Source of the DNA: Hyalella azteca
Taxonomy: Eukaryota > Arthropoda > Malacostraca > Amphipoda > Hyalellidae
Direction: 5' to 3'
DNA: 64,000 nt
Assembly: GCF_000764305.2 (NCBI RefSeq)
Contig: NW_025943780.1
Location: 1-64,000 of the forward strand
The notes under the pieces were generated by a model. The model had not been told where the DNA came from. It was given only the letters and a program-made list of their open reading frames with translations, and ran no database searches. The translations under genes were made by a program, and so were the position numbers. Shown here one piece after another: positions 11,358 through 22,600 of the stretch (position 1 is the first letter of the stretch; every line of letters starts with the position of its first letter).

Positions 11358-14300
11358 GTAAGAAAACTATATAATATATTTAAATGTCACCATTTTTATT
11401 ATTAGAAATTTTATATTTATTGTTACTTTTTAACATACTTATTAATTCTAACAAATTGCCCTAGATGTATGTATTGATATTTAAATATTTTCATTTATTA
11501 GTCTAATTACGGAGGAAATGAACAATAGGAAGTTGTAGCATTCATACCAAAATTTCTCTCATGAAAGAAATGTCCGTTGATTCTAAATTTTCAACAGACC
11601 AGTATTTGGTAGCGATGCCGCTATATTGAAATAGAAATCCACCAGATATAATGTGAAATTGGTACATACGTTTGGATTCTGCTAATCAATAATTTGCGAT
11701 ATAATTTAGTTTCTGCTATTCAACTTATAATTGGACAATGTTTGTCGTAGCTCTCGTGGTGAGATTCCTCACGAAGCGATACATCGGAGAGTACGATCAC
11801 CAATCAGGTGAATAAAAAGCTTATAAATACATATACTGTGATATGCGTGGTAGATGAGATGTATGATGTGGTGTGATGAGATGTGTGGTGTGATTATTAG
11901 TTTGGTGTGGTGAAATCTGTGCCGAGATTAGTAGTGTGGTGTGATGTGTGGTGTGGTGTGATGAGCTGTAAGTTTTGTACTGGCTGCCAGTCCGAGTCAT
12001 TTGTAAACAATTTTGTATTTATTAAATTTAATTTACAAGGATTAAAATAAATTCAACTGCCCATATAATTTCTGTTTTAGGTAGGTTAAAATTCATACCA
12101 GAGTTCAAATATATGAAAACAAATCACACTCATTAATAAATGTCACCAAATCCAAATAATATTTCTGATATAGTCAACTGTAAAAATATTCAATTAGATT
12201 CAATAATAAAAATAAAACTTTTTGTTAGATCAGAAAAATATTAGTTTAGCTGGCCTTCAAGAAGAAATTTATTAAGCCAATACTAATTAAGTTTCCACGA
12301 CGAAGTATATAATTCAGTAAATTCACTAATATTCTCCAAAATCTAGATAATTTATAATCTACAATATTTGAGGTTAAGACCAAATGGTTGTGTTGCAGAG
12401 CAGCGGTACCGCAGTGAGGCCGTGGTTGACGGGGAGCCCGTCTTGTTCGAGGTGCTCGAAGAGGTTAAGACCAAATGGTTGTGTTGCAGAGCAGCGGTAC
12501 CGCAGTGAGGCCGTGGTTGACGGAGAGCCCGTCTTGTTCGAGGTGCTCGACACTTGTAATAAAGTGAGTCAGGTTAGATGAGTCAGCGGTTTTCGTTAAA
12601 AAATTTCCCAGCGTAACGTGCGCTTTAATTTTTTATGTAATTCGTGTTAATTTGCAGTCATTTACTCTAAAATTATTTTACAGATGTGTAAAGCCGGCAA
12701 ATTGAATTAGTAAACTTTTTATTTCTCAATACATGGAAAGAAAATGAAATTTTTTCACAGCTTATAATTATAATGATTATTATTTTGTAATAAATTATAA
12801 TTTATATATATAATATAAATTATATAAATTATAATTTATTATAATTATAATACATAATTATAATAATTATAATTTTTTTATAAAAAACACAAACGAATGA
12901 CAAGGTGAGAATAGAAGTCCACAAAATACGTACCTTTCTTTCGCTGTTGCCAGTACGTATTATCCAGTAAAAAATATATTAATTTGTTAGCAAACCGTTT
13001 TGTTCGTCTACATGCCTGAAACCTTGAAGTAATTTTTCAATGATTAATTTATTTGATGGATACTCCTTGATTTGTGCATATTATTCCTCCGCGTGCACCA
13101 GCATCATGCGCAAAATGCCAGGTGCATTAAAACAAATTATAAAAAACAACATACACAAACTACAATGATCAGAATAACGTTGATTGTTTATAAGACATTT
13201 CAAGTGAGGGAATCATCATGAGCGTCGTTACTACAAAATAAAAATGCTATCAATCTGGTTAAAATAAACGGTGCAGGAGAAAACCAACGGGATTATTTCG
13301 AATATAAGACACTTCAACTGAAAAAATCATCAGAAGCGTCGTGACTACGAAATTAAAATTGTATATGTCTGATTAAAATAAACGGTACAGGAGAAAACTA
13401 ACGGGATTATTTCGAAACACGAATTTATTCTGAGTCTGTGTGGCCATCTATCTGTCGACCACCGCAGTCAAACTGCCATTAGCTGAATATAGCCGAGGCT
13501 GAGCCATTTACGGACGTTTTGACTTGATCATTAGCGAGACTCGGGCTAAAATACACGCGCTCTAGCCTGCGTGAAAGTCAAGGCCGGGGGCAGTTGTAAG
13601 GCTGGCGGCAGCTTCTGACGTCTCTGTTTAAATTAAGGCGTCATGAATAATAAACTGCCTTCACTTCTGTGTGACTTGAAGCGTTGTGTGAGACGTAAAC
13701 GAATATCTATGTAGTATCCCTTGAAATCTGTAAAGATTGAAATAATCTTGAATGTATTTAATCCCGCTTAAAAGCATAAGCCATTCTGCAAATTGAAAAA
13801 TTATTATGAAACAAATTAAATAATTGTTCATTTCAATTATTTTTCGTTCCACTTTAACAATTTGATTATTTATAGTGTATGTTTTACGTTTGTGAGCCTA
13901 GCTTGCGCGCTTAAGACATATTTCATTCCTGACAGTGACATTCAAAGGGAAACAAACATGACTTTATTTTACGATGATTTAACTCCGTACAGATGTTGAG
14001 CGACAGACCTTTTGACATCACCAGCTTCTCCGCTGAAGGTAGTAAAAAATATTCGACGTCAACGATCAAGCTCTGATATGCAAACCACTTACCTAGGGAA
14101 TCTTAACGACTGTCAGACCATGATTTGAGAATTATATTTAGAATTTTTGATTTTAATATAGTTAAATATCGGCAGGAACGATTCAAAATTGCTTGACCTT
14201 GTGAGAAGATTTTTCAGGGATCTAGGAACATTTAATTTTTTCGCTGACTTTGCACGAAGACTTTGCAGAATGAATGTTGAAAATTTTGTTAAATATTTGT

Positions 14301-16890
14301 GCAATGTTTATCCGCTCACAAAGATTCAATGAATTATTGAGAAGCTTGAAATTTGCCCATTTTGTTGCAAATGAGCCTTTCGAAAAACTAAACATCTTAA
14401 ACTAAGTAATCATTTTTAAAGCACTGCAACGACACGTCTTTACTAACTCAGAGTCTATTGCTGCTTGTCATGCTTTGTGACCGAGATAAACTCGATCCCT
14501 AAATGCAGCATCCGCCGTTTATTCCGCGACAAATGGCAGCTCCATTTTATTTCTGTCAATTATGAAAGACTTCAAATGCTGTGTTCATGCAATTCGTAAC
14601 GATGTCCCAATGAATCATCGTCTCAGGAGGAAATTATTCTAGTTCATGAACAATTTCGGCCCGAGCATCGGCGCTCGTGTCACGCGAGTCCTACTTTATG
14701 GCGCAGCGGTAGCAAACAACCCGCTTATATTGCGTGAATGTATGCAGCCGACGCACGCTGCTGAGTGATTCATGACGATGAGTTGCATACATGGAGGTCC
14801 CTGCTGCCGCTGCCGTGACTTATATGCAAAAGTGGGTGGACATGAAGAAAATCGTATATAAATCTTGACTGTAAATTTCAATTAAAATGCCACTGATAAT
14901 GAACGTTTGTTCAGTTTATTTCAATTTTAATTTTACTATCATTTTTTACAACTATTTATTTAGTTAGTTTTATTTTTGGCAATTGGCGATCACATTGTCA
15001 GTTCATCAGCTTTTTCTCGAGAACATGATGGTTTTATACGATAGGAGTAGACTAGAATTTAGAAGCTCGAGGAATATCCCTAAAGAAAAGTGATCAATGT
15101 AGTTTACTATGTCACTTCATTCACGCAAACCTTGCCGAAAGAAGATGTATTTGCAATGGGCGTACAAAATTCAAAAGTCCATGTAGCGCAATTTTCTTGC
15201 TGTACGTCGTCACGAATCTGCTGCACATGTATCATTGCATAACACGCTTTAATTATAACGTTATTATTAGGCCTCCTTTCTTTATTCTACATAGTATTGC
15301 TATTCAATCATTTTAATCACTGAATCAATAACAGCTTTTGCTGCAAGAAAAAGTTTCTTTGAGTGTCAGTTTTCGTGGTCACGTGCCGGAAACTGTGAAG
15401 TGATGGATTCTGAAAAACCGTCGAGTCTGACGTTGATGAATCGACGGGAGATGAAAAAGTAAAGGCGAGTAGATGTGATGAGTGGGACTGTCATGTCCGA
15501 GACACCAGCCTTTGAAGGGCTTGTTAATGCCAATTGTTATGGCCGAGAACGCTAGATAGGATGAGATTTTCCCTCTTGGCAAAGTGTCAGCTATGCGGCC
15601 TTGCTGAGCGTTGATGCGACGCGAGGTGTCGGGACATCGATATCAGCTTGGGATTTCTGTATACACCGTCAATCACTTAGCCTTTCGCAATCCATAAAAT
15701 GCTTATAATAATCTAATTATAAATGTTAATAATTCAAACAAATGAAATGTCAAATCTTTTGTATATAATTGCCTTTCCGAAGTAAAAAAGCTAGACGATT
15801 TTTTTCTAGTTAACCTGACATCACTTGCACACTGCACAGCTAAGTAAAAAATGTTTATAAATTCCATCTCTAAATAAAAATTATTTCTCCAAGCTCCCCT
15901 GTTCTTATATATTAATATTTCTCGTTAACTTTCAACTGCAGAACGACGATGACTTACCCGGAGCAGAAATATTGTCATGGGCAGACGGCCTGCTGCTCGT
16001 GTACTCCATCACAGACCGCCAATCTTTTGATTGGGTGAAGAGATGCCGTCTGCACTTCACCGAGCAAGGCACATGGCCACTGAGACTATCAGGAAGCTCT
16101 TCACCCTCCTTGTCGCCCAGTCCACCGCCCTTGGATGTGTCGCCGTCCACCAGTCCCCCAACTCTACTGCTCGGCAACAAGGCTGACATGGTCCACCTCA
16201 GACAAGTCTCTTCTGAAGAAGGTATGTACACTTTCTATGATATAGTTGATATCTATTTATCTATCTATAGTTGGTATCTTGGTATAAATCTAAAGCTTGA
16301 AAACTCTGAAAATATTCATTTTCTATGATATCGGGATGTAATTTTTTTGGGAGGATATTATGTTAATTTGAATGCTTGAATATTTAACAATATTTCCTAA
16401 TAATAATAACTAAGCTTGGACAACTTTGTCCAAATCTGAAAACTCACGAAATTAAAGCAATGCCCTTTATGAAATAAATATGTTTAAGGAAGAAAGCTCT
16501 TTATTCGAAATAGCCTTTCAGCACTAAATTTGAAATTTGTTTATTCATATTCCGACTAAAAGCGTTTTGCTTTTCCTATAGTGTTTATATTCTTTGAATT
16601 TTTACACTTGCTTATCATGATTGTTAATGATCCCATTGATAACATAGTCTCATATAGCTGATAACGTTACAGGGGAAATATTAGCGAAGGATATGGAGTG
16701 CCAGTTCTGCGAGGTCGCGGCTTCGGACCAAGTCTTGCAAGTAGCCTCTGCATTCCACGACCTCTACAGAGAAGTTCAGAGCTGTCGGAAACGATGCAAA
16801 ACTTCACTTTTGGACAGAGTATTAGGGGCGAATAAAACCAGCCGCTCATATGTCAGAGGGAAGAGTGACTCAGCTCTACCTAAAGACTGA
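11253..16890 (+). CDS. RASL11/RERG-like small GTPase (Ras-like family member 11-like)
   Basis: Five coding exons: 11253-11357 (ATG at 11261), 11751-11807, 12490-12563, 15942-16221 and 16673-16890, giving 241 residues. Junction phases agree at every step (1,1,0,1). Visible motifs: P-loop GAPSVGKS (25-32); ALVVRFLTKRYIGEYD (33-48), very like RERG/RASL proteins; switch II DTCNK (72-76), where Ras has DTAGQ; WADGLLLVYSITD (89-101); guanine-binding NKAD (155-158); a G5-like position near EVAAS (183-187). A Ser/Pro-rich insertion occupies about 122-149, just before the NKAD strand. The C-terminus is ALPKD, with no CAAX box, so no prenyl anchor is expected, as in RASL11/RERG. SITD and the divergent DTxxx favour RASL11 over RERG. 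RASL11 proteins are cytosolic or nuclear GTPases with little-known effectors. Loss of the catalytic Gln suggests low intrinsic GTP hydrolysis (inference). Confidence 0.85.
11751..11807 (+). CDS. RASL11-like exon 2
   Basis: 57 bp between GTCGTAG and GTGAAT. Encodes ALVVRFLTKRYIGEYDHQS: helix 1 and switch I. Confidence 0.85.
11847..11962. repeat. GATGTGTGGTGT-type low-complexity repeat
   Basis: Irregular tandem GTGTGGTGTGATGAGATG units in intron 2. Confidence 0.7.
12370..12551 (+). repeat. 91-bp tandem duplication covering intron end and exon 3 of the GTPase
   Basis: GAGGTTAAGACCAAATGG begins at 12370 and again at 12461. Both units contain the TTGTGTTGCAG acceptor and the start of exon 3, and differ by a single base in what I compared. 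Only the downstream copy (acceptor at 12488-12489) has the donor at 12564. Splicing to the upstream acceptor (12397-12398) hits an in-frame TGA after the repeat junction, because 91 is not a multiple of three. Confidence 0.9.
12490..12563 (+). CDS. RASL11-like exon 3 (switch II region)
   Basis: 74 bp. Encodes EQRYRSEAVVDGEPVLFEVL, then DTCNK; donor GTGAGT. The functional copy is the second of a tandem pair. Confidence 0.85.
12564..15941 (+). other. GTPase intron 3
   Basis: 3.4 kb. Holds an AT-palindromic tract of TATAATTATAA strings (12755-12880), a 114-bp imperfect tandem pair (13189-13418) and otherwise unique sequence. A moderately GC-rich patch at 13440-13640 contains TGACGTC but no exon I can support. 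Confidence 0.5.
13189..13418. repeat. Tandem duplication, ~114-bp unit, two copies
   Basis: TAAGACATTTCAAGTG and TAAGACACTTCAACTG open the two units; each ends in ACGGT-CAGGAGAAAAC and GGGATTATTTCGAA. Clearly diverged, so old. Confidence 0.75.
15942..16221 (+). CDS. RASL11-like exon 4
   Basis: 280 bp, acceptor CTGCAG, donor GTATGT. Encodes residues 77-169: WADGLLLVYSITD, the Ser/Pro-rich insertion and TLLLGNKADMVHLRQVSSEE. Confidence 0.85.
16673..16890 (+). CDS. RASL11-like exon 5 with stop
   Basis: Acceptor TTACAG; encodes GEILAKDMECQFCEVAASDQ and the amphipathic C-terminal region with CRKRCK; TGA at 16888-16890. No nearby canonical AATAAA; the first one noted is at 17989. Confidence 0.85.
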
Positions 16891-19486
16891 CGCATATCGC
16901 GCGCTTATCTTTAGTATGCATTATAATCTACGCTCAATCTTGTTACTGAGATTTTTTAGAGATTTTTAACAGTGTCCTCAGTAATGAAATCAATGAAAAT
17001 TAAAATAGTAAAAATAACCTTTTTTGAAGAATTGTGTTCTGCTACATAGGCCATAATTGAAAATACGTTGAATCAGAAGATACGCTATAACATTGTTATG
17101 CATATTATTTTGTTCCAATTATAACGTACCAGCACGCTCTGACAAAACCAAAAAAAATTTGTTATCACTCTAATTTTCCCGTTTCACTTTTGTGACTTGT
17201 ATTTAATATAAATGAGCCGAAGGTAATAGGCGGATGTATTATATGATTGATGCAAACTTTAGCTTCAACTCATCTAGTTGGAATGAAATTGAAGGAAAAG
17301 AGTATGCGGCATATTGTTACGTTTTCAGAGTGTGCATGTATAAATAAGTTAAGATCATATCGCATTCATACTGGCTAGGTGAAAAAATTGTGTAATTCTT
17401 AATTAATTAAAACAAATTGTGTAATTTTTCAGTTATTTACTTCGTTCAGCCGTTAAATATGAATGCGCGAATTATTTTCATGATGCCACATATCGCGTTC
17501 ATACTGGCTAGGTGAAAAAAAATTGTGTAATTCTCAATTAATTAAAACTGTGTAATTCTCCAGTTACTGACTTCGTTCAGCCGTTAAATCTGAACGCGCT
17601 AATTATTGTCATGATGACGACAAAAATCAAGGAGCATATTATTTAATAACAGAAACTACTTTTCGTTTTCGGTAACTTTCTACTGAAACCATCCCACTTC
17701 TGTTGCTATGCATACAACAGGGACACCCGTTAAAATTTCGCAAGTCAGCGAATCTGAGATTGAGGCGAACGCCGAACAGTATCTTGACCTAATCTCCTTA
17801 AAGAAACAGATGGTAATTATGCGTAGGTGTTAATTGCGCGTAGGATGAAACTTACGCAGCGTAACTGCCGTGTTACTGGAGCACGGCTGGCGCCTCTGAT
17901 GCCAGCGATCCTTGACTGTGATGACGCTCACAATGATGAGTGGCGTCTTGTGATGACATATCATGTCGACGATGACAGTACAATGTTGAATAAAAATGCT
18001 TCACAATGAATTCGTCTTCCATTTACTGGATGCAAGTAGCCTCCTTCATGTCTACTTGTAGGAATGAATAGTCTCTGTGTATTCAATGGATGACGTCGCC
18101 AGTGAACCATTCCTGGTGAATAATTTATTACTTAATGTAGCCGTAATTCAAGCTGTTGTCTTATGAATATGAATTTTTTTAGAAATGGACATTAAGCAGC
18201 TACAAATAAGTTTTCTGTTCTACTGCATTATTAGCATTAAAAGCCACGGCGTCGATCCAGAGCCTTTAACTATGAAGATAAATAGCGTTAACAGTGGCCT
18301 TCGTCCTTTTTCAGATGGGATGCGTTATTGATTCAATCCTCTAGCTAAGGAATAGTGCAAAGGAAATCATCTATGTAAATCATTGGAGAATTTACGTGAA
18401 GCAAATAACAGGTAACACTGATACGGTTTTCCCATTTGTTCGATAGCCTGCGTTTATTTCTTCAGTTTTACAAACAATTCTAGAAAACATTCTAATTAGC
18501 GTCAGTAAGTTGGCCAGTCGAGGGAAATCATGTAGATATTGCAACATCAGTGCCAAATCAATACAGTATTTAAAATAAATCTCTGAACTATAACTGTATT
18601 TAACTTACATCAAGCTTGACGATACATACATACATTTACAATACTTTGCAGTTAATATTAATAAAGTTTTCTTACAACTAACTGACAGCTAGTGTGAGTA
18701 ATAATTTGATAGTCTAACAATTCCTTTTTCGATATCAACATTTATTATTTTACCCTTTAGAAAGTAATTCCAGAAACTCAACCGGGAAATCTAGTCTGCA
18801 TATCCGTAGCAGTTCTCGTGCGTAAGTCGTCGCGGAAGAGTACACATTGAACCTCCCGTCTCCGTGTTCTCATTCTGTCACGGGAAGTGTGCGGTACAAC
18901 AGACAGAAAGGCGCGGTATTGCACGCAAATCTCGTGCAAACCTCGCAATCTGAACCATCTGAACCGTACAATACACGAGGAGAACCGCCCTTTGCAATGA
19001 CGTGACTTCAACATTAAGTTGACACTTAAGTCGCGATTGTGATGGCAGCTTTGCTCGACAGCTCTCAGTTGACTCTAAGGCTTTTGCCGCAGCCGTTGTT
19101 TCCGTTCCTTCGCAGCGAGTGTCGCGCTATTTCGCAATTAAAAGCTAAATAATTTGCTCCCAAGAATAATATTTAATTTTCTATAATTTTGATTTCATTG
19201 GTGAACATTCGGAAGTTATTGACTGACTCATGAAGGTTTGCGCTTTATTGGCGTTTGTATCATTAAATCTCTGAGAACTCAATGCAATAAATAGGAAGAA
19301 ATTAAATCCCTAGAAATATATAAAAGTTCAAGTTGTGTCTCATTTTTAAAAACATTACGTCTGGTTTTGTATTTCAAGACAAAAATTGCTTTGTCAAACT
19401 TTTACTGTGAAATAAAAAAAAAGAATATCGACTGTATCAATTGAAGTCTCGTCATAGTGAGGGTTTATAGCCTATACGCAGTATTC
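16891..19486. other. Intergenic region and 3' UTR of the GTPase gene / promoter region of the ZP gene
   Basis: No further coding exon recognised. Contains a 132-bp tandem pair (17356-17617) and a GC-richer stretch at 18780-19120 upstream of the ZP gene that may be regulatory. Confidence 0.45.
17356..17617. repeat. 132-bp tandem duplication, two copies
   Basis: CATATCGCATTCATACTGGC starts at 17356 and CATATCGCGTTCATACTGGC at 17488. Both share GGTGAAAAA-TTGTGTAATTC and CTTCGTTCAGCCGTTAAAT. Confidence 0.85.
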
Positions 19487-19493
19487 TATATAA
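19487..19493 (+). promoter_or_regulatory. Candidate TATA box of the ZP-domain gene
   Basis: TATATAA, 68 bases upstream of the inferred start codon at 19561. A start of transcription about 30 bases downstream would leave a ~45-base 5' UTR without upstream ATG. Inferred from position only. Confidence 0.4.
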
Positions 19494-19560
19494 GCCTGAT
19501 TGTGAATAGTCGAAAGTTTAATTTGAATATCGTCGTCTCCAATCCCCGAAGAACTTGGAC

Positions 19561-19653
19561 ATGTGGTCAGGAGGAATTCATAAACGGAAATGTCGACCCT
19601 CAGATGAGTTCGGATCGACCAGAGCTCGGATCGTTTTCATTTTGTTCGTTGTG
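19561..19653 (+). CDS. ZP gene exon 1 (start, signal peptide)
   Basis: ATG at 19561, donor GTAAGA at 19654. Reads MWSGGIHKRK to RARIVFILFVV. Chosen because it joins in phase to 20542 and completes a signal-peptide-like hydrophobic run. Confidence 0.55.
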
Positions 19654-22600
19654 GTAAGATTTATTCTCATTTGCTTCTAGTCATAAGTGTAAAAATGAAC
19701 AATTACAAAGTTTGCTTCATCTTATTATGAATGTTTATTTTGTGACCTCCTTAATTTTTTTAACTATTGTGTATAAACAAGGAATTTTTCAAATTGCAAA
19801 CTTTTGCACTGGACTCATTTGGTATCGCCAGTAAAATTTTAAATTTAGCTCATAAGCGTATATTATATAGTAATCGCAAAAAATTAACATTTTCGGTGCG
19901 CAAATATATAGAAATATTTCTTCTTTTCAAAAATTGATAATTCTGCACTGTAAGAAATGACAAATAATTTTTGTGAAATTTTTTTCCTCCAACACCCATA
20001 TGATCTTCACTCAAATATCTGTTAGAATTTTGAATATACTTTCCCAGTATTCCATATGTGTCAGTTATTTAGCATCTGTAGTTTCTTAAGATCTCAAATA
20101 GTCATCAACGATCAATGGTAGAAGGCGTTTCCTTGCATGAGCGTCTTTGTGCGCCAACGAAGGGCAATCGACTAATTTATTCGCTTCCTGCCTTTCTCCC
20201 GCGACTTTAGGACATGAGGTAACTTTTTTCTTGCTTATAAACTGTAACAGAATTACACCGTAGATTGAAGAGACTCTTCAAATTGATACCACAAAATTGA
20301 GTCATAATTTGATATAATGTATTCACTCTCAAATGATGAATCATTTATTGTCTCCTAATAAATATTGTCAGAAAAGTTAAAAGCAATTATTTCCTCCTCC
20401 CCGAATTTTACGAACACGTGGGAAATTCGTAAAAGAAAATATCTAAAAGTTGGTCGGTCAATTATTACGTCGATCTCGTGCAACACACATTCCTCGATCA
20501 TATGTATTTAAGAACTAATAAATAATTTCTATAAATTACAGATGCACGGAGTTGCCTCGCAAGATTATCAAGGTAAGGGGAATGATACTCATTTTTTAAG
20601 TTTTCTTCAATATTAATTTTTAAGTCAGCCCTGAAAAAGCAGCAATCTTAATCCTGCTCATCAGTGTTTCAATATTTCTTTTATACTAAATTGCGATTAT
20701 AAAAATGAAAACAGTTACGATTTAGGTTCCCCTTACAATGTGTTGTTGTGTAATCTCAAACTTACCTGCACAGTCTCCCATTGAACTCGACTGATAGTAG
20801 CGCGTTAGTTGCATAATTATTTGTCACAAGTTATAGTTTCAGTACAACCTTCGATCATTTAATGTTTTACCGTTACAGCATGCTTTAAATTTTCCCTCTA
20901 ATCAGTCAGACAAAGCAAAATGATATGGGAAAATTTGAGAGCATTTTTACCTCGATTAAAACTTTAACGGCCAATTCTACTCTCTGCAATTAAGAATATT
21001 CATAGGATTAATGACCATGTCATTAGGGTTCAGCTATAATTATTCAGTGCACGTGTACGTCTCATAAACCACCATACTAAATTATGTAATTACGAGGACG
21101 TAAACGTAATTATTACAGTGAAATCTACGTCATTGAATAATTTTAGAGCATTAACCGTTAATACATCTTAATGCTGCACGATAAGAAGCGTCGTATTGGA
21201 AACAATCGAGATGAATCCACTGAAAACCTCGAATCCACCTGGTTAGCTAGCAATAAAATTTGTAAATTGACAAACAATTGTACATCAATAAATTGTACAT
21301 TCTCTCCCACTAGCCCTAAGCTAACGACATTTTTTGCAATCCTAAACACTGTAGCTATTCACATATAAGACAACAGGAAATGAGAACAATGATAATAATT
21401 ATTAGAGGAAAACTTGGAAAACCATCAGGTGTGAATCATCTATAGAAAAATATATGTTTTAACTTTTATGTATTAATACTCCATAATTTATTTGCATTTG
21501 ATTTCTATAATATAACTACCAGTCGCGGACATCAGCTGTCGTTTCCGCGATGACGTCAGCAACAACATCGACGCGGTAGCCACCGAGCGGCTGGCGGCGC
21601 GGCTCCGCAAGCCCCCGGATTTTCGCGGACATCCGCTGTTCGCAGATGACAGACTTATTAACCCGTTCGTGTGAGTCGCTTGTTCATCATAATTTCTACT
21701 TCAATATAAAATTAATACTGATTGCATTTTCTAGTTTATTTTCAGATTTAAAGTTGAATTCGTAAAACTACTAGTTTATCTAAAGGGTCTTCACATTGAA
21801 ATACGATATATATTTTTTCTGGTTTGCGATAGAAGTTTACAGTAACTGATTCTCATAAACTTTACCGAGCAACAAATCAGTGACGTCGTTGCTGTCATTT
21901 CAATTTATGAAACAACTATCAAGTAGTGAAGTAGTGAATATTGCTGTGAATGGTTGAAGTCCTTGTAACATATCTTTTTTATCATGTAATTAGGATCTGC
22001 TAATGTCTCTTTCGTCCACCAGACACCCTGACTGCCAGATCAGACCCGACCCTCTGGAGCCAAGCGGCCTCATCTATAACTTGCTGATCAAGGACTTCCG
22101 ACGCTGCGGTGCCATCACAAAAGATGTGAGACACAATATCATTTTAATATTATAGCCATACCGTGATGAAATATTTGCGTCGCACACAACAAAAATAACA
22201 ATAAGGTGTAAGAATTTTTGGATCAAAGTATTCGTGTGCTTTGGATCAAAGTATAAAATGGATCAAAGTATTCGTGTGCTTTGGATCAAAGTATAAAATG
22301 GATCAAAGTATTCGTGCTCTATTGATACCTCATTGAGCAGAGCTACGTGACGGTGAGGGTTTGGTTCCCTCAGCTGGACGGTGTGGTGATGGCCACAGAC
22401 CAGGAGGTGGTGATCATGTGCCAGCCAGCACCACCAACCATCATCCAGAACCGTGCTGCGGGATTCGCAGGATCACTGTAAGTTCCAATTTATCTTTTCA
22501 TTGCGGATTTCAGAGTACTTCAGTTTATATTATTGTATCTCGATTATCTTAAAATACTTTCATAATGAATTTTTCAGTTGAAGTTCATAAGTCTGATCGC

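Noticed and set aside
12399..12460. Upstream copy of GTPase exon 3 as an alternative exon
   Set aside because: It has no donor of its own and reading into the second copy gives a TGA, so it cannot serve as a productive or mutually exclusive exon.
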